Shown here one piece after another: positions 19,712 to 27,879 of a stretch of 64,000 bases of DNA. The translations under genes were made by a program, and so were the position numbers. Under the pieces are notes generated by a model. That model did not search any database and was not told the origin of the DNA. It saw nothing but the letters and a program-made list of their open reading frames with translations. How positions within the stretch are numbered: position 1 is the first letter of the stretch; each line of letters opens with the position of its first letter. This DNA comes from Allochromatium palmeri (GTDB lineage: Bacteria > Pseudomonadota > Gammaproteobacteria > Chromatiales > Chromatiaceae): contig NZ_WNKT01000007.1 of NCBI RefSeq assembly GCF_009720725.1, positions 1 to 64,000 of the forward strand, written 5' to 3'.

Positions 19712-20392
19712 ATGATGGACGTGTCACAGCCACAAGTGTACTTCACGGCTCTGGCTGTCGGGCTACTGGGTGGCGTGCATTGTTTGAGCATGTGCGGCGG
19801 ACTGGTCACCACGCTGACATTGGGTCTGAGCCCAGAGATCCGTCACGACCCCTGGCGAATGCTGCCCTACCAGCTCACCTACAACCTGGCGCGTCTCGGT
19901 GGCTATGCGGTGGCCGGTGCGCTCTTCGGCGCCCTGGGCACGCTGTTGATTCAGGTCGAGATCCTGCCGACGATGCAAGGTCTGCTTCAGGCACTGGCCG
20001 GGATCATGATGATTCTGCTGGGACTCTATCTGGCCGGCTGGTCCTCAGCGCTGGCCGTCGTCGAGCGCCAGGGCGCCCGGCTCTGGCGCCGGCTGGAACC
20101 CATCGCGCGGCGCGTCCTGCCGGTGCGCACCCTGAAACAGGCCGCCATCATCGGGTTCATCTGGGCCTGGCTGCCCTGTGGCCTGGTCTACAGTGTGCTC
20201 ATCATGGCCATGGCAAGTGCCAGCCCGTTCGCCGGCGCACTGATCATGCTCGCCTTCGGTCTTGGCACCTTGCCGAACCTGCTCGGCATCGCGCTCCTGG
20301 CGGGCGCGGTGGCGCGTCTGGCCGAGCGTGCTTGGGTCCGGCGTCTGGCCGGGGTGCTGGTGATCGGCTTCGGGCTGGCGGTGTTTCTGTGA
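19712..20392 (+). CDS. TauE/SafE-like (DsbD_2) membrane protein
   Basis: The 226-residue protein is almost wholly hydrophobic with about six membrane helices. It has the duplicated motif pattern HCLSMCGG near residue 24 and WLPCGLVYS near residue 153, both with conserved cysteines. That pattern is shared by the DsbD-like transmembrane family annotated as sulfite exporter TauE/SafE or cytochrome c biogenesis. The cysteines suggest a role in passing reducing power or a metal across the membrane. True sulfite export is unproven. A GGAGGT site eight bases before the ATG supports the start. No cytochrome oxidase genes adjoin. Confidence 0.83.
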   Translation: MMDVSQPQVYFTALAVGLLGGVHCLSMCGGLVTTLTLGLSPEIRHDPWRMLPYQLTYNLARLGGYAVAGALFGALGTLLIQVEILPTMQGLLQALAGIMMILLGLYLAGWSSALAVVERQGARLWRRLEPIARRVLPVRTLKQAAIIGFIWAWLPCGLVYSVLIMAMASASPFAGALIMLAFGLGTLPNLLGIALLAGAVARLAERAWVRRLAGVLVIGFGLAVFL

Positions 20393-20421
20393 TCGCCGCA
20401 CCGCCAACCTGGCCGGAAGAC

Positions 20422-21045
20422 TCAATCCCGATTCAGGGACTCGACGACCTCGCACAAAAAGTGACCGAGCACCAGATGCATTTCCTGGATACGCGGTGTC
20501 TCTCGCGATGGAACCGCGAGAATGATCTCAGCCTGGGGTGGCAGATCAGCGTGTCGGGCGCCGGTCAGCAGGACGCTCAGGACGCCTTTTTCGGCCGCCG
20601 TCTCCAGTGCACGCCGTATATTGGGCGAGCGTCCGCTAGTCGACAGTGCCCAGAGCACATCGCCCGGGCGGGCCAGCGCAGCGAGCTGGCGCGCGAAGAC
20701 TTCGTCGAAGGAGAAGTCATTGGCCACGGCCGAGGTGGCGCTGGTGTCGAAACCGAGCGCGATAGCTGGAAGCGGGCGACGGTGTTTGTCAAGAAAGGGG
20801 CCGATCAGCTCACCGCTCAGATGCGTGGCCTCGCCGGCGCTGCCGCCGTTGCCGCAGATAAAGAGCGTCCCGCCCTGTGCGATGGACTCGGCGGTTCGAG
20901 TCGCCGCCGCGAGCGTCGCCGCCAGTAACGCTTCATCGTTTCGTATTCGATCAAGTAGAGTTTGTGTGGCGTCGAGTCGGTCATGCAAATGCTCTGAGAG
21001 TCGCCGGGCCTGATCCGTGTGGAGGGTGGACGCCAAGTCAATCAT
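20422..21045 (-). CDS. SIS-domain sugar isomerase, GmhA/DiaA type
   Basis: The 207-residue protein has the SIS signature LFICGNGGSAGEATHLSGEL at about residues 60-80 and ALSTSGRSPNI further on. GmhA converts sedoheptulose 7-phosphate to heptose 7-phosphate for lipopolysaccharide core. Its paralogue DiaA stimulates DnaA. The ligands in GNGGSA and the E-G-E-A-T-H-L-S-like segment fit phosphoheptose isomerase, but the two cannot be told apart securely by eye. No other heptose genes adjoin. It is transcribed away from the Wzz/CpsD-like pair. Confidence 0.82.
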   Translation of the reverse strand: MIDLASTLHTDQARRLSEHLHDRLDATQTLLDRIRNDEALLAATLAAATRTAESIAQGGTLFICGNGGSAGEATHLSGELIGPFLDKHRRPLPAIALGFDTSATSAVANDFSFDEVFARQLAALARPGDVLWALSTSGRSPNIRRALETAAEKGVLSVLLTGARHADLPPQAEIILAVPSRETPRIQEMHLVLGHFLCEVVESLNRD

Positions 21046-21310
21046 CGCGCAGGGCCTCGGGAGTCAGCCGTCTGGTCAGTGTTTGTGCGTGCAAGGTTTT
21101 GATTTCAGTTGTTTGTTATAAAACGCTTTTTTGATTCTGCGAGCCTTTTCGAAGCTATTTTAACATCAGCGGCCATCCGGCCCCCAAATAGGTCGCAATA
21201 TCCGACGCGGCATTTCCGCCATCCAGTCAGTCATCGAGCCGACTTTTTCGTGCTATATACACTCTTAGCCGCTTGCACACTGTATTCCACTATCCAATGG
21301 TCCAAAGATC

Positions 21311-21967
21311 ATGAGCAATCTTGAGGGAAGGCAACGCCAGGCGCTCGGACAAATCGTCGAGATCAAGCGTATTTCGCATGCCATCGATCATGCGTTGCAA
21401 GGTCGCACACCGGCGGCTGTTCTGGTTACGAGTGCCATACACGGAGAAGGCAAGAGCCTTTTTGCGTCCGCGCTTGCAACAGCGACCGCGAATCTGGGCA
21501 AGCACCGCGTGGCTGTGCTGGATTTCAACTGGTATCGCCCCTCAGTGCATCGTTGTTTCGATCAGCCATTACATCAATCGATGGAAAGCATCATTCAGGC
21601 CGACATCGACGAACTCATGATCAAGCGCGACGATCAAGGGCTTGATCTACTGTTCGCGCCCCTTGATTATCAGCATCATTCGCCGATGAATGGCGATGTC
21701 TTTGGCCTCATCAATCGTCTGATCAAACAGGCCAAGCAATCCTATGATCTCGTCATCGTCGACAGTGCTTCCATCTTGCCGACCAATCGGATGATGATCG
21801 ATCCCGTGATGCTCTCCGCGATGGTTGATGGCGTCATCCTGGTGATTCAGACGGGTGTCACGCCGAAACAGGACGTCAAGCACGCCTATACGATCATGCA
21901 GGCGGCTGGAGCCAATGTGATCGGTGTGACCATCAATCAACACCGGGTGCCGTTCATCAAACAATAG
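21311..21967 (+). CDS. CpsD/Wzc-like P-loop ATPase without tyrosine cluster
   Basis: The 218-residue protein has the ParA/MinD-related fold of bacterial tyrosine kinases: Walker A TSAIHGEGKSLFA (residues 40-52), Walker A' VAVLDFNWYRPS and Walker B LVIVDSAS. CpsD-type kinases end in a tyrosine-rich tail that is autophosphorylated. This one ends TINQHRVPFIKQ with no tyrosines, so it may act only as an ATPase. The adjacent gene encodes a Wzz-like membrane partner, the usual split kinase arrangement. The region before it (21046-21310) holds no gene, and its 3' half is AT-rich. Confidence 0.82.
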   Translation: MSNLEGRQRQALGQIVEIKRISHAIDHALQGRTPAAVLVTSAIHGEGKSLFASALATATANLGKHRVAVLDFNWYRPSVHRCFDQPLHQSMESIIQADIDELMIKRDDQGLDLLFAPLDYQHHSPMNGDVFGLINRLIKQAKQSYDLVIVDSASILPTNRMMIDPVMLSAMVDGVILVIQTGVTPKQDVKHAYTIMQAAGANVIGVTINQHRVPFIKQ

Positions 21968-21979
21968 GGGCGGAACGAT

Positions 21980-22723
21980 ATGGGCTTTTATATCAAACGC
22001 TATCTTGCCGCTTTTCAGGAGCACAGGCATTGGACATTCATGGCCCTGGTGCCGGTCATACTCTATCTGATCGTCGCGGCGCTGCGTGTCGACAGCTTTG
22101 CGATCACCCAGGATTTTTCCTATTCTGGTGATGTACGCCTCGCGGCTGCCACTCGCCCGGTCGACACGCTGACCTTGGAGGCCGTGCTGGCCGATCCCGA
22201 TCAGCTCTTTCTCGACACCTTGGCGCTGAGTCAGCTGCAACAACGGTTCGAACTCCAGCAAGATGCCCGGGCTATACCGACGAGTCAGGGGCTCAGACGC
22301 TTGGTGCATGACTCCATGAACCTGTCGAGCCCGTCAGACTCACGGCTGCGCCTGGCCTATGAAGGCCCTCATGCCCATCTTGGCGCGATCATGGTCCACT
22401 TCTACAGCGAACAGCTCCTCCAGCGCGTCGAGGATGGCGCCGCCCGGCATCAGACCCCGGAGTCCAGGGTAACCTATCGCTTCGCGCTCGATGGCACCCC
22501 GACCACCATCGGTATGGCGAGTCCCTGGAACGCGGAGCGACTGCCGCGCGCGATCCTGGTTTTCGCGTTGTCACTGCTGGCCGTGCTGCTTCTGATCGGT
22601 ATCCTGGAGCTGTCCGATCCCTCGTTCAAATCCGAGCGCCAGATCGCACGCTATCTCGATCTGCCGGTTCTGGGCTCGATACCGGATGCCACGCAACTGG
22701 CGCGTCATCTCAAGGAGACCTGA
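21980..22723 (+). CDS. Wzz-like polysaccharide chain-length regulator
   Basis: The 247-residue protein has a membrane helix at about 18-36, a periplasmic domain of about 150 residues and a second helix at about 190-212, followed by SERQIARYLDLPVLGSIP, the typical cytoplasmic end of Wzz/Wzc co-polymerases. The periplasmic part is shorter than in classical Wzz (about 325 residues in total). It starts 12 bases after the ATPase gene and forms an operon with it. No glycosyltransferase or Wzx/Wzy gene lies nearby, so the polymer concerned must be made elsewhere. Confidence 0.82.
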   Translation: MGFYIKRYLAAFQEHRHWTFMALVPVILYLIVAALRVDSFAITQDFSYSGDVRLAAATRPVDTLTLEAVLADPDQLFLDTLALSQLQQRFELQQDARAIPTSQGLRRLVHDSMNLSSPSDSRLRLAYEGPHAHLGAIMVHFYSEQLLQRVEDGAARHQTPESRVTYRFALDGTPTTIGMASPWNAERLPRAILVFALSLLAVLLLIGILELSDPSFKSERQIARYLDLPVLGSIPDATQLARHLKET

Positions 22724-22733
22724 GCCACGCGGG

Positions 22734-22758
22734 TCGGTACGGTACTGGCGCGTACCGA
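22734..22758. repeat. 8-bp perfect inverted repeat after the Wzz-like gene
   Basis: TCGGTACG (22734-22741) and CGTACCGA (22751-22758) form a stem with a nine-base loop, extendable by three pairs that include a G-T pair. There is no T tract, so it is a weak terminator at best. It sits between the Wzz-like gene and the nif control region. Confidence 0.5.
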
Positions 22759-22783
22759 TCCTCACAAGCCGAGGGGCCAACAC

Positions 22784-22799
22784 TGTCGCGATCCTCACA
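22784..22799 (+). promoter_or_regulatory. NifA upstream activator site
   Basis: The sequence TGT-N10-ACA occurs exactly at 22784-22799. It is the NifA enhancer consensus and lies about 65 bases upstream of the -24 element of the sigma-54 promoter, a little closer than is typical. It implies nitrogenase-type control of nifB. Confidence 0.72.
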
Positions 22800-22833
22800 A
22801 GACGATCCGGCTCCTCGGTTCGAATACTTTAAT

Positions 22834-22846
22834 AATCAAGATATTA
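22834..22846 (+). promoter_or_regulatory. IHF binding site
   Basis: AATCAAGATATTA matches the IHF consensus WATCAANNNNTTR at every fixed position. It lies in an AT-rich stretch between the NifA site and the sigma-54 promoter, where IHF bends DNA to bring the activator to the polymerase. Confidence 0.7.
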
Positions 22847-22861
22847 GATTGAATTTATAGC

Positions 22862-22878
22862 TTGGCGCGCTTATTGCT
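22862..22878 (+). promoter_or_regulatory. sigma-54 (-24/-12) promoter of nifB
   Basis: TTGGCGCG-N4-TTGCT keeps the invariant GG (22864-22865) and GC (22876-22877) with the required ten-base spacing. It is 60 bases before the nifB start. Together with the NifA and IHF sites it makes a complete nif-type control region. Confidence 0.85.
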
Positions 22879-22937
22879 TTATCTGCTTCCAGAGATTGAT
22901 TCATCGGGGCCAGCGCCCCTGATTTACTGGAGGCCGC

Positions 22938-24434
22938 ATGCTGGAGTTGAAAGTACAGACCCAAGGGGGTTGCGCGTCGAGCGGCTGTGGCGGCAGCGCC
23001 GACCGGCTGGCCCATCTGCCCGAGGCGATCCGCGCCAAGGTCAACAATCATCCCTGCTTCTCCGAGGACGCGCATCATCACTATGCGCGCATGCATGTCG
23101 CGGTTGCTCCGGCCTGCAACATCCAGTGTCACTACTGCAATCGCAAGTACGACTGCGCCAATGAATCACGTCCGGGCGTTGTCTCCGAGCTGCTGACGTC
23201 GGATCAGGCAGTCAAGAAGGTGCTCGCGGTGGCCGCGACCATTCCGCAGATGACCGTGCTCGGCATCGCCGGTCCCGGCGATCCGCTCGCCAATCCCGAG
23301 CGTACCCTGGAGACGTTCCGCCAGCTCGCCGAGAAAGCGCCCGACATCCGGCTCTGCGTCTCGACCAACGGCCTGGCCCTGCCCGATCTGGTCGACGAAC
23401 TCTGTCAGTACAACATCGAGCACGTCACCATCACCATCAACTGCGTCGACCCGGACGTCGGCGCCAATATCTATCCCTGGATCTTCTGGAACAACCGCCG
23501 TATCAAGGGCCGCAAGGCCGCTGAGATCCTGATTCAGCGCCAGCAGGAAGGTCTGGAGAAGCTGGTGGCGCGCGGGGTGCTGGTCAAGGTCAACTCGGTG
23601 CTGATTCCGGGCGTCAACGACACGCATCTCCAGGAGGTCAGCCGCGTCGTCAAGGCCAAGGGTGCCTTCCTGCACAACGTCATGCCGCTGATCGCCGAGC
23701 CCGAGCACGGCACCTTCTACGGACTCATGGGCCAGCGCGGCCCGACTTCAGCCGAACTCACCGCCCTCCAGGATGCCTGTGCCGGCGACATGGCCATGAT
23801 GCGTCATTGTCGTCAGTGCCGCGCCGATGCGGTCGGCATGCTCGGCGAGGATCGTGGCCAGGAGTTCACGCTCGACAAGATCGAACATCTGGAGATCGAC
23901 TATGACGCCGCCATGCAGCGTCGCGCCGAGGTCCAGGCTGAAATCGAGGCCAAACGCGCTGCGCAACGCCAGCCGACCGGTGCGACACTCGTATCGCTCG
24001 ACACACTCAAGCGTCAGTTGCCCCAAAAGACTGAACCGCGCCCGGTCCTGATGGCGGTTGCGACCACGGGCGGCGGTGTCATCGACCAGCATTTCGGCCA
24101 TGCGCGCGAGTTCCTGATCTACGAGGCTTCAGCCCAGGACGTGCGCTTCATCGGGGTACGCAAGGTCGATCTCTATTGCACCGGAACCGATACCTGCGGC
24201 GAAGCCGAGACCCGGCTGGAGCAGACCATCCGCGCACTCGACGGCTGCGAGGTGGTGCTGTGCGCACGCATCGGCTATGAACCCTGGGGCCGGCTGGAAG
24301 CCGCTGGTATCGCACCGAATGGCGAACATGCCCTGGAGCCGATCGAGGACGCCATCGCCGCCGTCTATCGCGAACTGCTCGATGCCGGTCGGCTGGCGCC
24401 CGTCGCTGCCGAACCCGAGCGCTTGTCGGCCTGA
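22938..24434 (+). CDS. nifB: FeMo-cofactor biosynthesis protein NifB
   Basis: NifB is a radical-SAM enzyme that fuses two [4Fe-4S] clusters and inserts carbide to make NifB-co, the Fe-S core of nitrogenase cofactor. The 498-residue protein has the radical SAM cysteines C60, C64 and C67 (ACNIQCHYC), the family N-terminal Cys segment (C12, C17), and a C-terminal NifX/NafY-like domain from about residue 365 (DQHFGHAREFLIYE). A TGGAGG site precedes the ATG. It is the first gene of an operon with three ferredoxins, nifQ and draG, under a NifA-dependent promoter. Confidence 0.98.
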   Translation: MLELKVQTQGGCASSGCGGSADRLAHLPEAIRAKVNNHPCFSEDAHHHYARMHVAVAPACNIQCHYCNRKYDCANESRPGVVSELLTSDQAVKKVLAVAATIPQMTVLGIAGPGDPLANPERTLETFRQLAEKAPDIRLCVSTNGLALPDLVDELCQYNIEHVTITINCVDPDVGANIYPWIFWNNRRIKGRKAAEILIQRQQEGLEKLVARGVLVKVNSVLIPGVNDTHLQEVSRVVKAKGAFLHNVMPLIAEPEHGTFYGLMGQRGPTSAELTALQDACAGDMAMMRHCRQCRADAVGMLGEDRGQEFTLDKIEHLEIDYDAAMQRRAEVQAEIEAKRAAQRQPTGATLVSLDTLKRQLPQKTEPRPVLMAVATTGGGVIDQHFGHAREFLIYEASAQDVRFIGVRKVDLYCTGTDTCGEAETRLEQTIRALDGCEVVLCARIGYEPWGRLEAAGIAPNGEHALEPIEDAIAAVYRELLDAGRLAPVAAEPERLSA

Positions 24435-24462
24435 GTCAGTCATCCACCGGGAGCCAAAACCA

Positions 24463-24741
24463 ATGGCCTTCAAAATCATCGAGGGTTGCGTCAACTGCTG
24501 GGCCTGCGCGCCGCTGTGCCCGAGTCAGGCGATCGTCGCTGCCAAGCCGCATTTTCTGATCGACGCGCGCCAGTGCACAGAGTGCGAGGGCGAATACGCG
24601 GATCCGCAGTGCGCCAGCATCTGTCCGATCGAGGGCGTCATCCTCGACGGCTTGGGCGTGCCAGTGAATCCCCCCGGCTCACTGACCGGCATTCCACCTG
24701 AGCGTCTGGCCGCCGCCAGAGCCGAGATCCGGGCGCGCTGA
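24463..24741 (+). CDS. fdxN: 2[4Fe-4S] ferredoxin, FdxN type
   Basis: The 92-residue protein has two cluster motifs, C-x2-C-x2-C-x3-C-P (CVNCWACAPLCP) and C-x2-C-x8-C-x3-C-P, the second with the longer spacing of nif-associated ferredoxins. FdxN-type proteins supply clusters or electrons to NifB. It starts 28 bases after the nifB stop. The ATG at 24463 gives the normal ferredoxin N-terminus. The C-terminal 25 residues form a non-cluster extension. Confidence 0.92.
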   Translation: MAFKIIEGCVNCWACAPLCPSQAIVAAKPHFLIDARQCTECEGEYADPQCASICPIEGVILDGLGVPVNPPGSLTGIPPERLAAARAEIRAR

Positions 24742-24836
24742 ACCGAGCGATTGGTTCGTCCGCGCGCCCGCTGTTCACGACGACCGACGACTGAAGATCC
24801 ACAACGCCATTGAGCGCAACTTAGGAGTCCGACACC

Positions 24837-25121
24837 ATGGCGAAAGCCAAAATCACCTTTTCCGACATCGATCAGACGGTCAATATCCCGGCTGGTACCC
24901 GCGTCATCGAGGTATCCGAGAAAATCGGCGCCGGCATCATCTACGGCTGTCGTGAGGGCGACTGCGGTACCTGCATGATGCACGTTGAGGAAGGTTGGAA
25001 CAATCTGACCGAACCCTCGGTGCTGGAAGAGAAGGTGCTGCGCGAAAACATGGCCAGCCGTCATGATCGCCTCGCCTGCCAGGCACAGATCCTCGGCGAC
25101 TGCCGCGTCAAGCCGGCCTGA
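24837..25121 (+). CDS. [2Fe-2S] plant-type ferredoxin of the nif block
   Basis: The 94-residue protein has the plant-type cysteine motif C-x5-C-x2-C (GCREGDCGTC) followed by the last ligand in LACQAQ. It probably carries electrons for nitrogenase or cofactor assembly. A TTAGGAGT site precedes the ATG. The 95-base gap after the first ferredoxin gene is the longest in the operon, and I see no second promoter in it. Confidence 0.9.
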   Translation: MAKAKITFSDIDQTVNIPAGTRVIEVSEKIGAGIIYGCREGDCGTCMMHVEEGWNNLTEPSVLEEKVLRENMASRHDRLACQAQILGDCRVKPA

Positions 25122-25150
25122 TTCAACCTCGATTCGACGGAGAACCCCCC

Positions 25151-25498
25151 GTGGCCCTCGTGACCTTTTCCAACCCTGAGTACAAGGACAAGACTGTCTA
25201 CGCCGTGGCCGGAAGCCACACCGAAACCATCCTCAAGATCGCCAAGGAGAACAAGATCCCGGTACATCACGACTGCCAGGACGGCGAGTGCGGGAGCTGT
25301 GTGGTGCGCGTGACCAGCGTCGACGACAAGCAGCGCATGGGTTATCACCTCACTGATAAGGAGATCACCGTGCTGCGCCAGCTCGGTAAGCTGTCCCAGG
25401 AGGACATCGAGCGGTTGTCGCTCGACGACATGCCGAGCGAATGGCGCCTGGCCTGTCAGATGATCGTGCGCGACGAAGATATCCTCGTGGAGTACTGA
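25151..25498 (+). CDS. second [2Fe-2S] ferredoxin of the nif block
   Basis: The 115-residue protein has HHDCQDGECGSCVVRV and a final cysteine in RLACQM, the four ligands of a plant-type [2Fe-2S] cluster. Between them is an insertion rich in charged residues (LTDKEITVLRQLGKLSQEDIE), as in ferredoxins encoded next to nifB or nifQ. The start codon is GTG at 25151 after GGAGAACCCCCC. It ends 2 bases before nifQ. Confidence 0.9.
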   Translation: MALVTFSNPEYKDKTVYAVAGSHTETILKIAKENKIPVHHDCQDGECGSCVVRVTSVDDKQRMGYHLTDKEITVLRQLGKLSQEDIERLSLDDMPSEWRLACQMIVRDEDILVEY

Positions 25499-25500
25499 TC

Positions 25501-26085
25501 ATGTCGACCCTGGCCCGCGACCTGACCCGGGAAGTCGACCACGTCTTCGCCCGCCTGATGGTCCGCGCGGCCGGGGACGGCAATGATCGCGCCTTCGCCA
25601 GCATGATCGCCACGCGCGCGGCCGGCGGCGGCGCCCTGCCCGCCTGGCTCGGGCTGGATCAGGCCGACTTCAAACACCTCATGGCCCATCATTTTCCCGG
25701 CGTTTCGCCCGATGTGCTCGGCGCCAGCGATGGGAGCAGTCCGCTGCTGGGAAACCGTCTGGAGGAGCGCGAGGAACTGATCGAGCTGCTGATGGCCCAT
25801 CGGGCCGAGTGTTCGCCGTCCGAGATCTGGATGGCGCGCGTGGTCGCCGGTGGCTGCATGGCCAGCGATCATCTCTGGCACGATCTCGGACTCTGGAACC
25901 GCGCCGAGCTGACGGGGCTGATGCAGCGTAACTTCCCTGAACTGGCCGCGCGCAACGTCCATGACATGAAGTGGAAGCGCTTCCTCTACAAGCAATTGTG
26001 CGAATCGGAGGGCATCTATGTCTGCCGCGCGCCATCCTGTGGGGTCTGTGTCGACTATGCGTACTGTTTTGGACCCGAGGATTGA
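25501..26085 (+). CDS. nifQ: molybdenum donor protein NifQ
   Basis: NifQ is an Fe-S protein that holds a Mo-Fe-S cluster and delivers molybdenum to the cofactor scaffold. The 194-residue protein has the diagnostic C-terminal motif C-x4-C-x2-C-x5-C in VCRAPSCGVCVDYAYC, just before the end. The ATG at 25501 follows the ferredoxin stop by two bases and is preceded by GGAG within that gene. The 3' end overlaps draG. Confidence 0.93.
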   Translation: MSTLARDLTREVDHVFARLMVRAAGDGNDRAFASMIATRAAGGGALPAWLGLDQADFKHLMAHHFPGVSPDVLGASDGSSPLLGNRLEEREELIELLMAHRAECSPSEIWMARVVAGGCMASDHLWHDLGLWNRAELTGLMQRNFPELAARNVHDMKWKRFLYKQLCESEGIYVCRAPSCGVCVDYAYCFGPED

Positions 26086-27013
26086 CCGGGGCGCGCGCAC
26101 CGACGCTCAGTTACGCGATTACGCCGTCGCGGCCTATCTGGGGCTGGCGATCGGCGATGCACTCGGCGCCACAGTCGAGTTCATGACCCCGCGCGAGATC
26201 CGCGATCAGCATGGCACGCATGGCAACATCATCGGCGGCGGCTGGCTGCAACTGCCCAAGGGCCGGGTGACTGACGACACCGAGATGAGTCTCGCACTCG
26301 GGCGTGCCATCCTCGTCCGTGGCGGACTCGAGGCATCAAGCATCGCCGAGGCCTTCAGCGACTGGATGCGTAGCAAGCCGGTCGACATCGGGCATACGGT
26401 CCGGCGTGGTATCAGTCTCTACCGGCGCACTGGAACCACCGAGATGCCTGAGCACGAATATGATGCGGGCAATGGTGCCTGCATGCGCTGTCTGCCGATC
26501 GCGCTCTACACCCTGGGCGCGGAACCCGAAACGATCGATCGCGCCAATCGACTCCAGGCGCATATCACCCATCACAATGTCCTGTCCGATCTCGGAACCC
26601 TCAGCGTCATCCGTCTGACCCAGACCGCTCTGCTTGGTGGCTCGCTGGAAGATTTGCGTCAGCTCGCCGATGCGCTCGTTGCGGCTGAACCACGCTTTGC
26701 CTTCGACGGCGAGCGGCGTCAGGACAACCCCGGCGGCTATATCGTCGAAACCCTGCGTGCGGTCTTCCAGGCGCTGTTTGCCACCGACAGCTTCGAATCG
26801 GCCCTGATCGAGGTCGTCAATCGCGGCGGCGATGCCGATACCACGGGCGCCATCCTCGGCATGATCGCCGGCGCCCTGTATGGATTCGACGCCATTCCCC
26901 GGCGCTGGCTCAAGGCCCTGAACCAGGATACGGCGCGTCTCTGTCGTCAGCAGGCGCTCGATCTGCTGGCGCTACGCGCTCACAGCAAGCAGATCGGCGA
27001 TATCGGCCTGTAG
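26057..27013 (+). CDS. draG: ADP-ribosyl-[dinitrogen reductase] hydrolase DraG
   Basis: DraG removes ADP-ribose from the nitrogenase Fe protein and restores activity after an ammonium or dark switch-off. The protein has the family metal-binding acids in GLAIGDALGATVEFM, RVTDDTEM and NRGGDADTTGAI. I chose the ATG at 26057 (318 residues). An earlier ATG at 26018 would overlap nifQ by 68 bases. It is the last gene of the nifB operon, so its expression follows nitrogen status. The opposing enzyme DraT is not in the window. The 3' end overlaps the SIR2-like gene by 42 bases. Confidence 0.93.
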   Translation: MRTVLDPRIDRGARTDAQLRDYAVAAYLGLAIGDALGATVEFMTPREIRDQHGTHGNIIGGGWLQLPKGRVTDDTEMSLALGRAILVRGGLEASSIAEAFSDWMRSKPVDIGHTVRRGISLYRRTGTTEMPEHEYDAGNGACMRCLPIALYTLGAEPETIDRANRLQAHITHHNVLSDLGTLSVIRLTQTALLGGSLEDLRQLADALVAAEPRFAFDGERRQDNPGGYIVETLRAVFQALFATDSFESALIEVVNRGGDADTTGAILGMIAGALYGFDAIPRRWLKALNQDTARLCRQQALDLLALRAHSKQIGDIGL

Positions 27014-27805
27014 GATTTCGATCTTCTGTTTGTCGCAGAAACGACGCTCCTTGTCCGTCGGTTCGGGGATCAGCGCCCAGCCGGTTGGCGTGCCTGATCC
27101 GTAAACCATGTCCGAGAGCACCATGCGCTCGGTGTCGCGCATGAGTCGCAGTCCGAGAAAGACATACTGCTTGCCGGTGCGCAAGGTCTTGACGAAGCCC
27201 GGAATGGCGAATCCGCCCATCAGCTCGGTGAGATAATCGACATAGTCGGCATCCGAGGCGATATAGGTCGCGTCCGGGCGCGGACTGCCCATGGGCTTGA
27301 ACAGGATCGGGAGCGCGGGATCGACCTCGGCCTGATCGACCTCGGTATAGCGCTCGCCGTCATAGGCATGGATCCGAAAGCGATAGTCGGTCCCGCCAGT
27401 GCGCGCGATGCCCCGGATGAGCGTATGCGGTTGTCCGGCATAGCTGTCCTGGAGCTGGAGATCGCGATTGATGTCGATTACATAGGGCGGCTGGATGTGC
27501 GCGAGCCAGTCGTGCAGCGGTGAGCGGGTCCAGGTGCGCTCGGCATAGGTGGTATTCAGAAAGCGGTGGATCGCACCGCGACCGCGCTTGAGTTCGACGT
27601 TCATGGCCGCGCGCGAGAATTCCCACATCAGCCGTTGCGACATCGGCTGGCCGTTGTTCATGGCCAGGATGAGACTGTCGCTATCGGCGGGGATCGGCTC
27701 GCCGGTGGCTGGATCGACCGAACCGGCCAGGGCGCCTGGTCCCAGATAGGGCACCAGATCGCCGCTGACGAGACCGGCGGCGAGTGTTTCGAGGCTGACT
27801 GACAT
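26972..27805 (-). CDS. SIR2-like (SIR2_2) domain protein next to the nif block
   Basis: The 277-residue protein has a glycine-rich nucleotide-binding start (LVPYLGPGALAG), then a segment typical of SIR2_2 domains (PPYVIDINRDLQLQDSY) and S-D-A-D-Y-V-D-Y-L. The position where SIR2 proteins usually have K-L-H-G-S reads K170-P-M-G-S174, so the catalytic histidine appears replaced by methionine. Similar proteins occur in nif clusters of other proteobacteria, and their function is not known. It converges with draG, so it need not share the nifB promoter. NAD binding or cleavage is an inference. Confidence 0.75.
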   Translation of the reverse strand: MSVSLETLAAGLVSGDLVPYLGPGALAGSVDPATGEPIPADSDSLILAMNNGQPMSQRLMWEFSRAAMNVELKRGRGAIHRFLNTTYAERTWTRSPLHDWLAHIQPPYVIDINRDLQLQDSYAGQPHTLIRGIARTGGTDYRFRIHAYDGERYTEVDQAEVDPALPILFKPMGSPRPDATYIASDADYVDYLTELMGGFAIPGFVKTLRTGKQYVFLGLRLMRDTERMVLSDMVYGSGTPTGWALIPEPTDKERRFCDKQKIEILQADIADLLAVSA

Positions 27806-27879
27806 CGACGTGACTCCTACAGCGAACAGGGTTGTTCATGAAGTCAAGCAAATAGCCTGCCAGCCAGAGATCACTCTAC

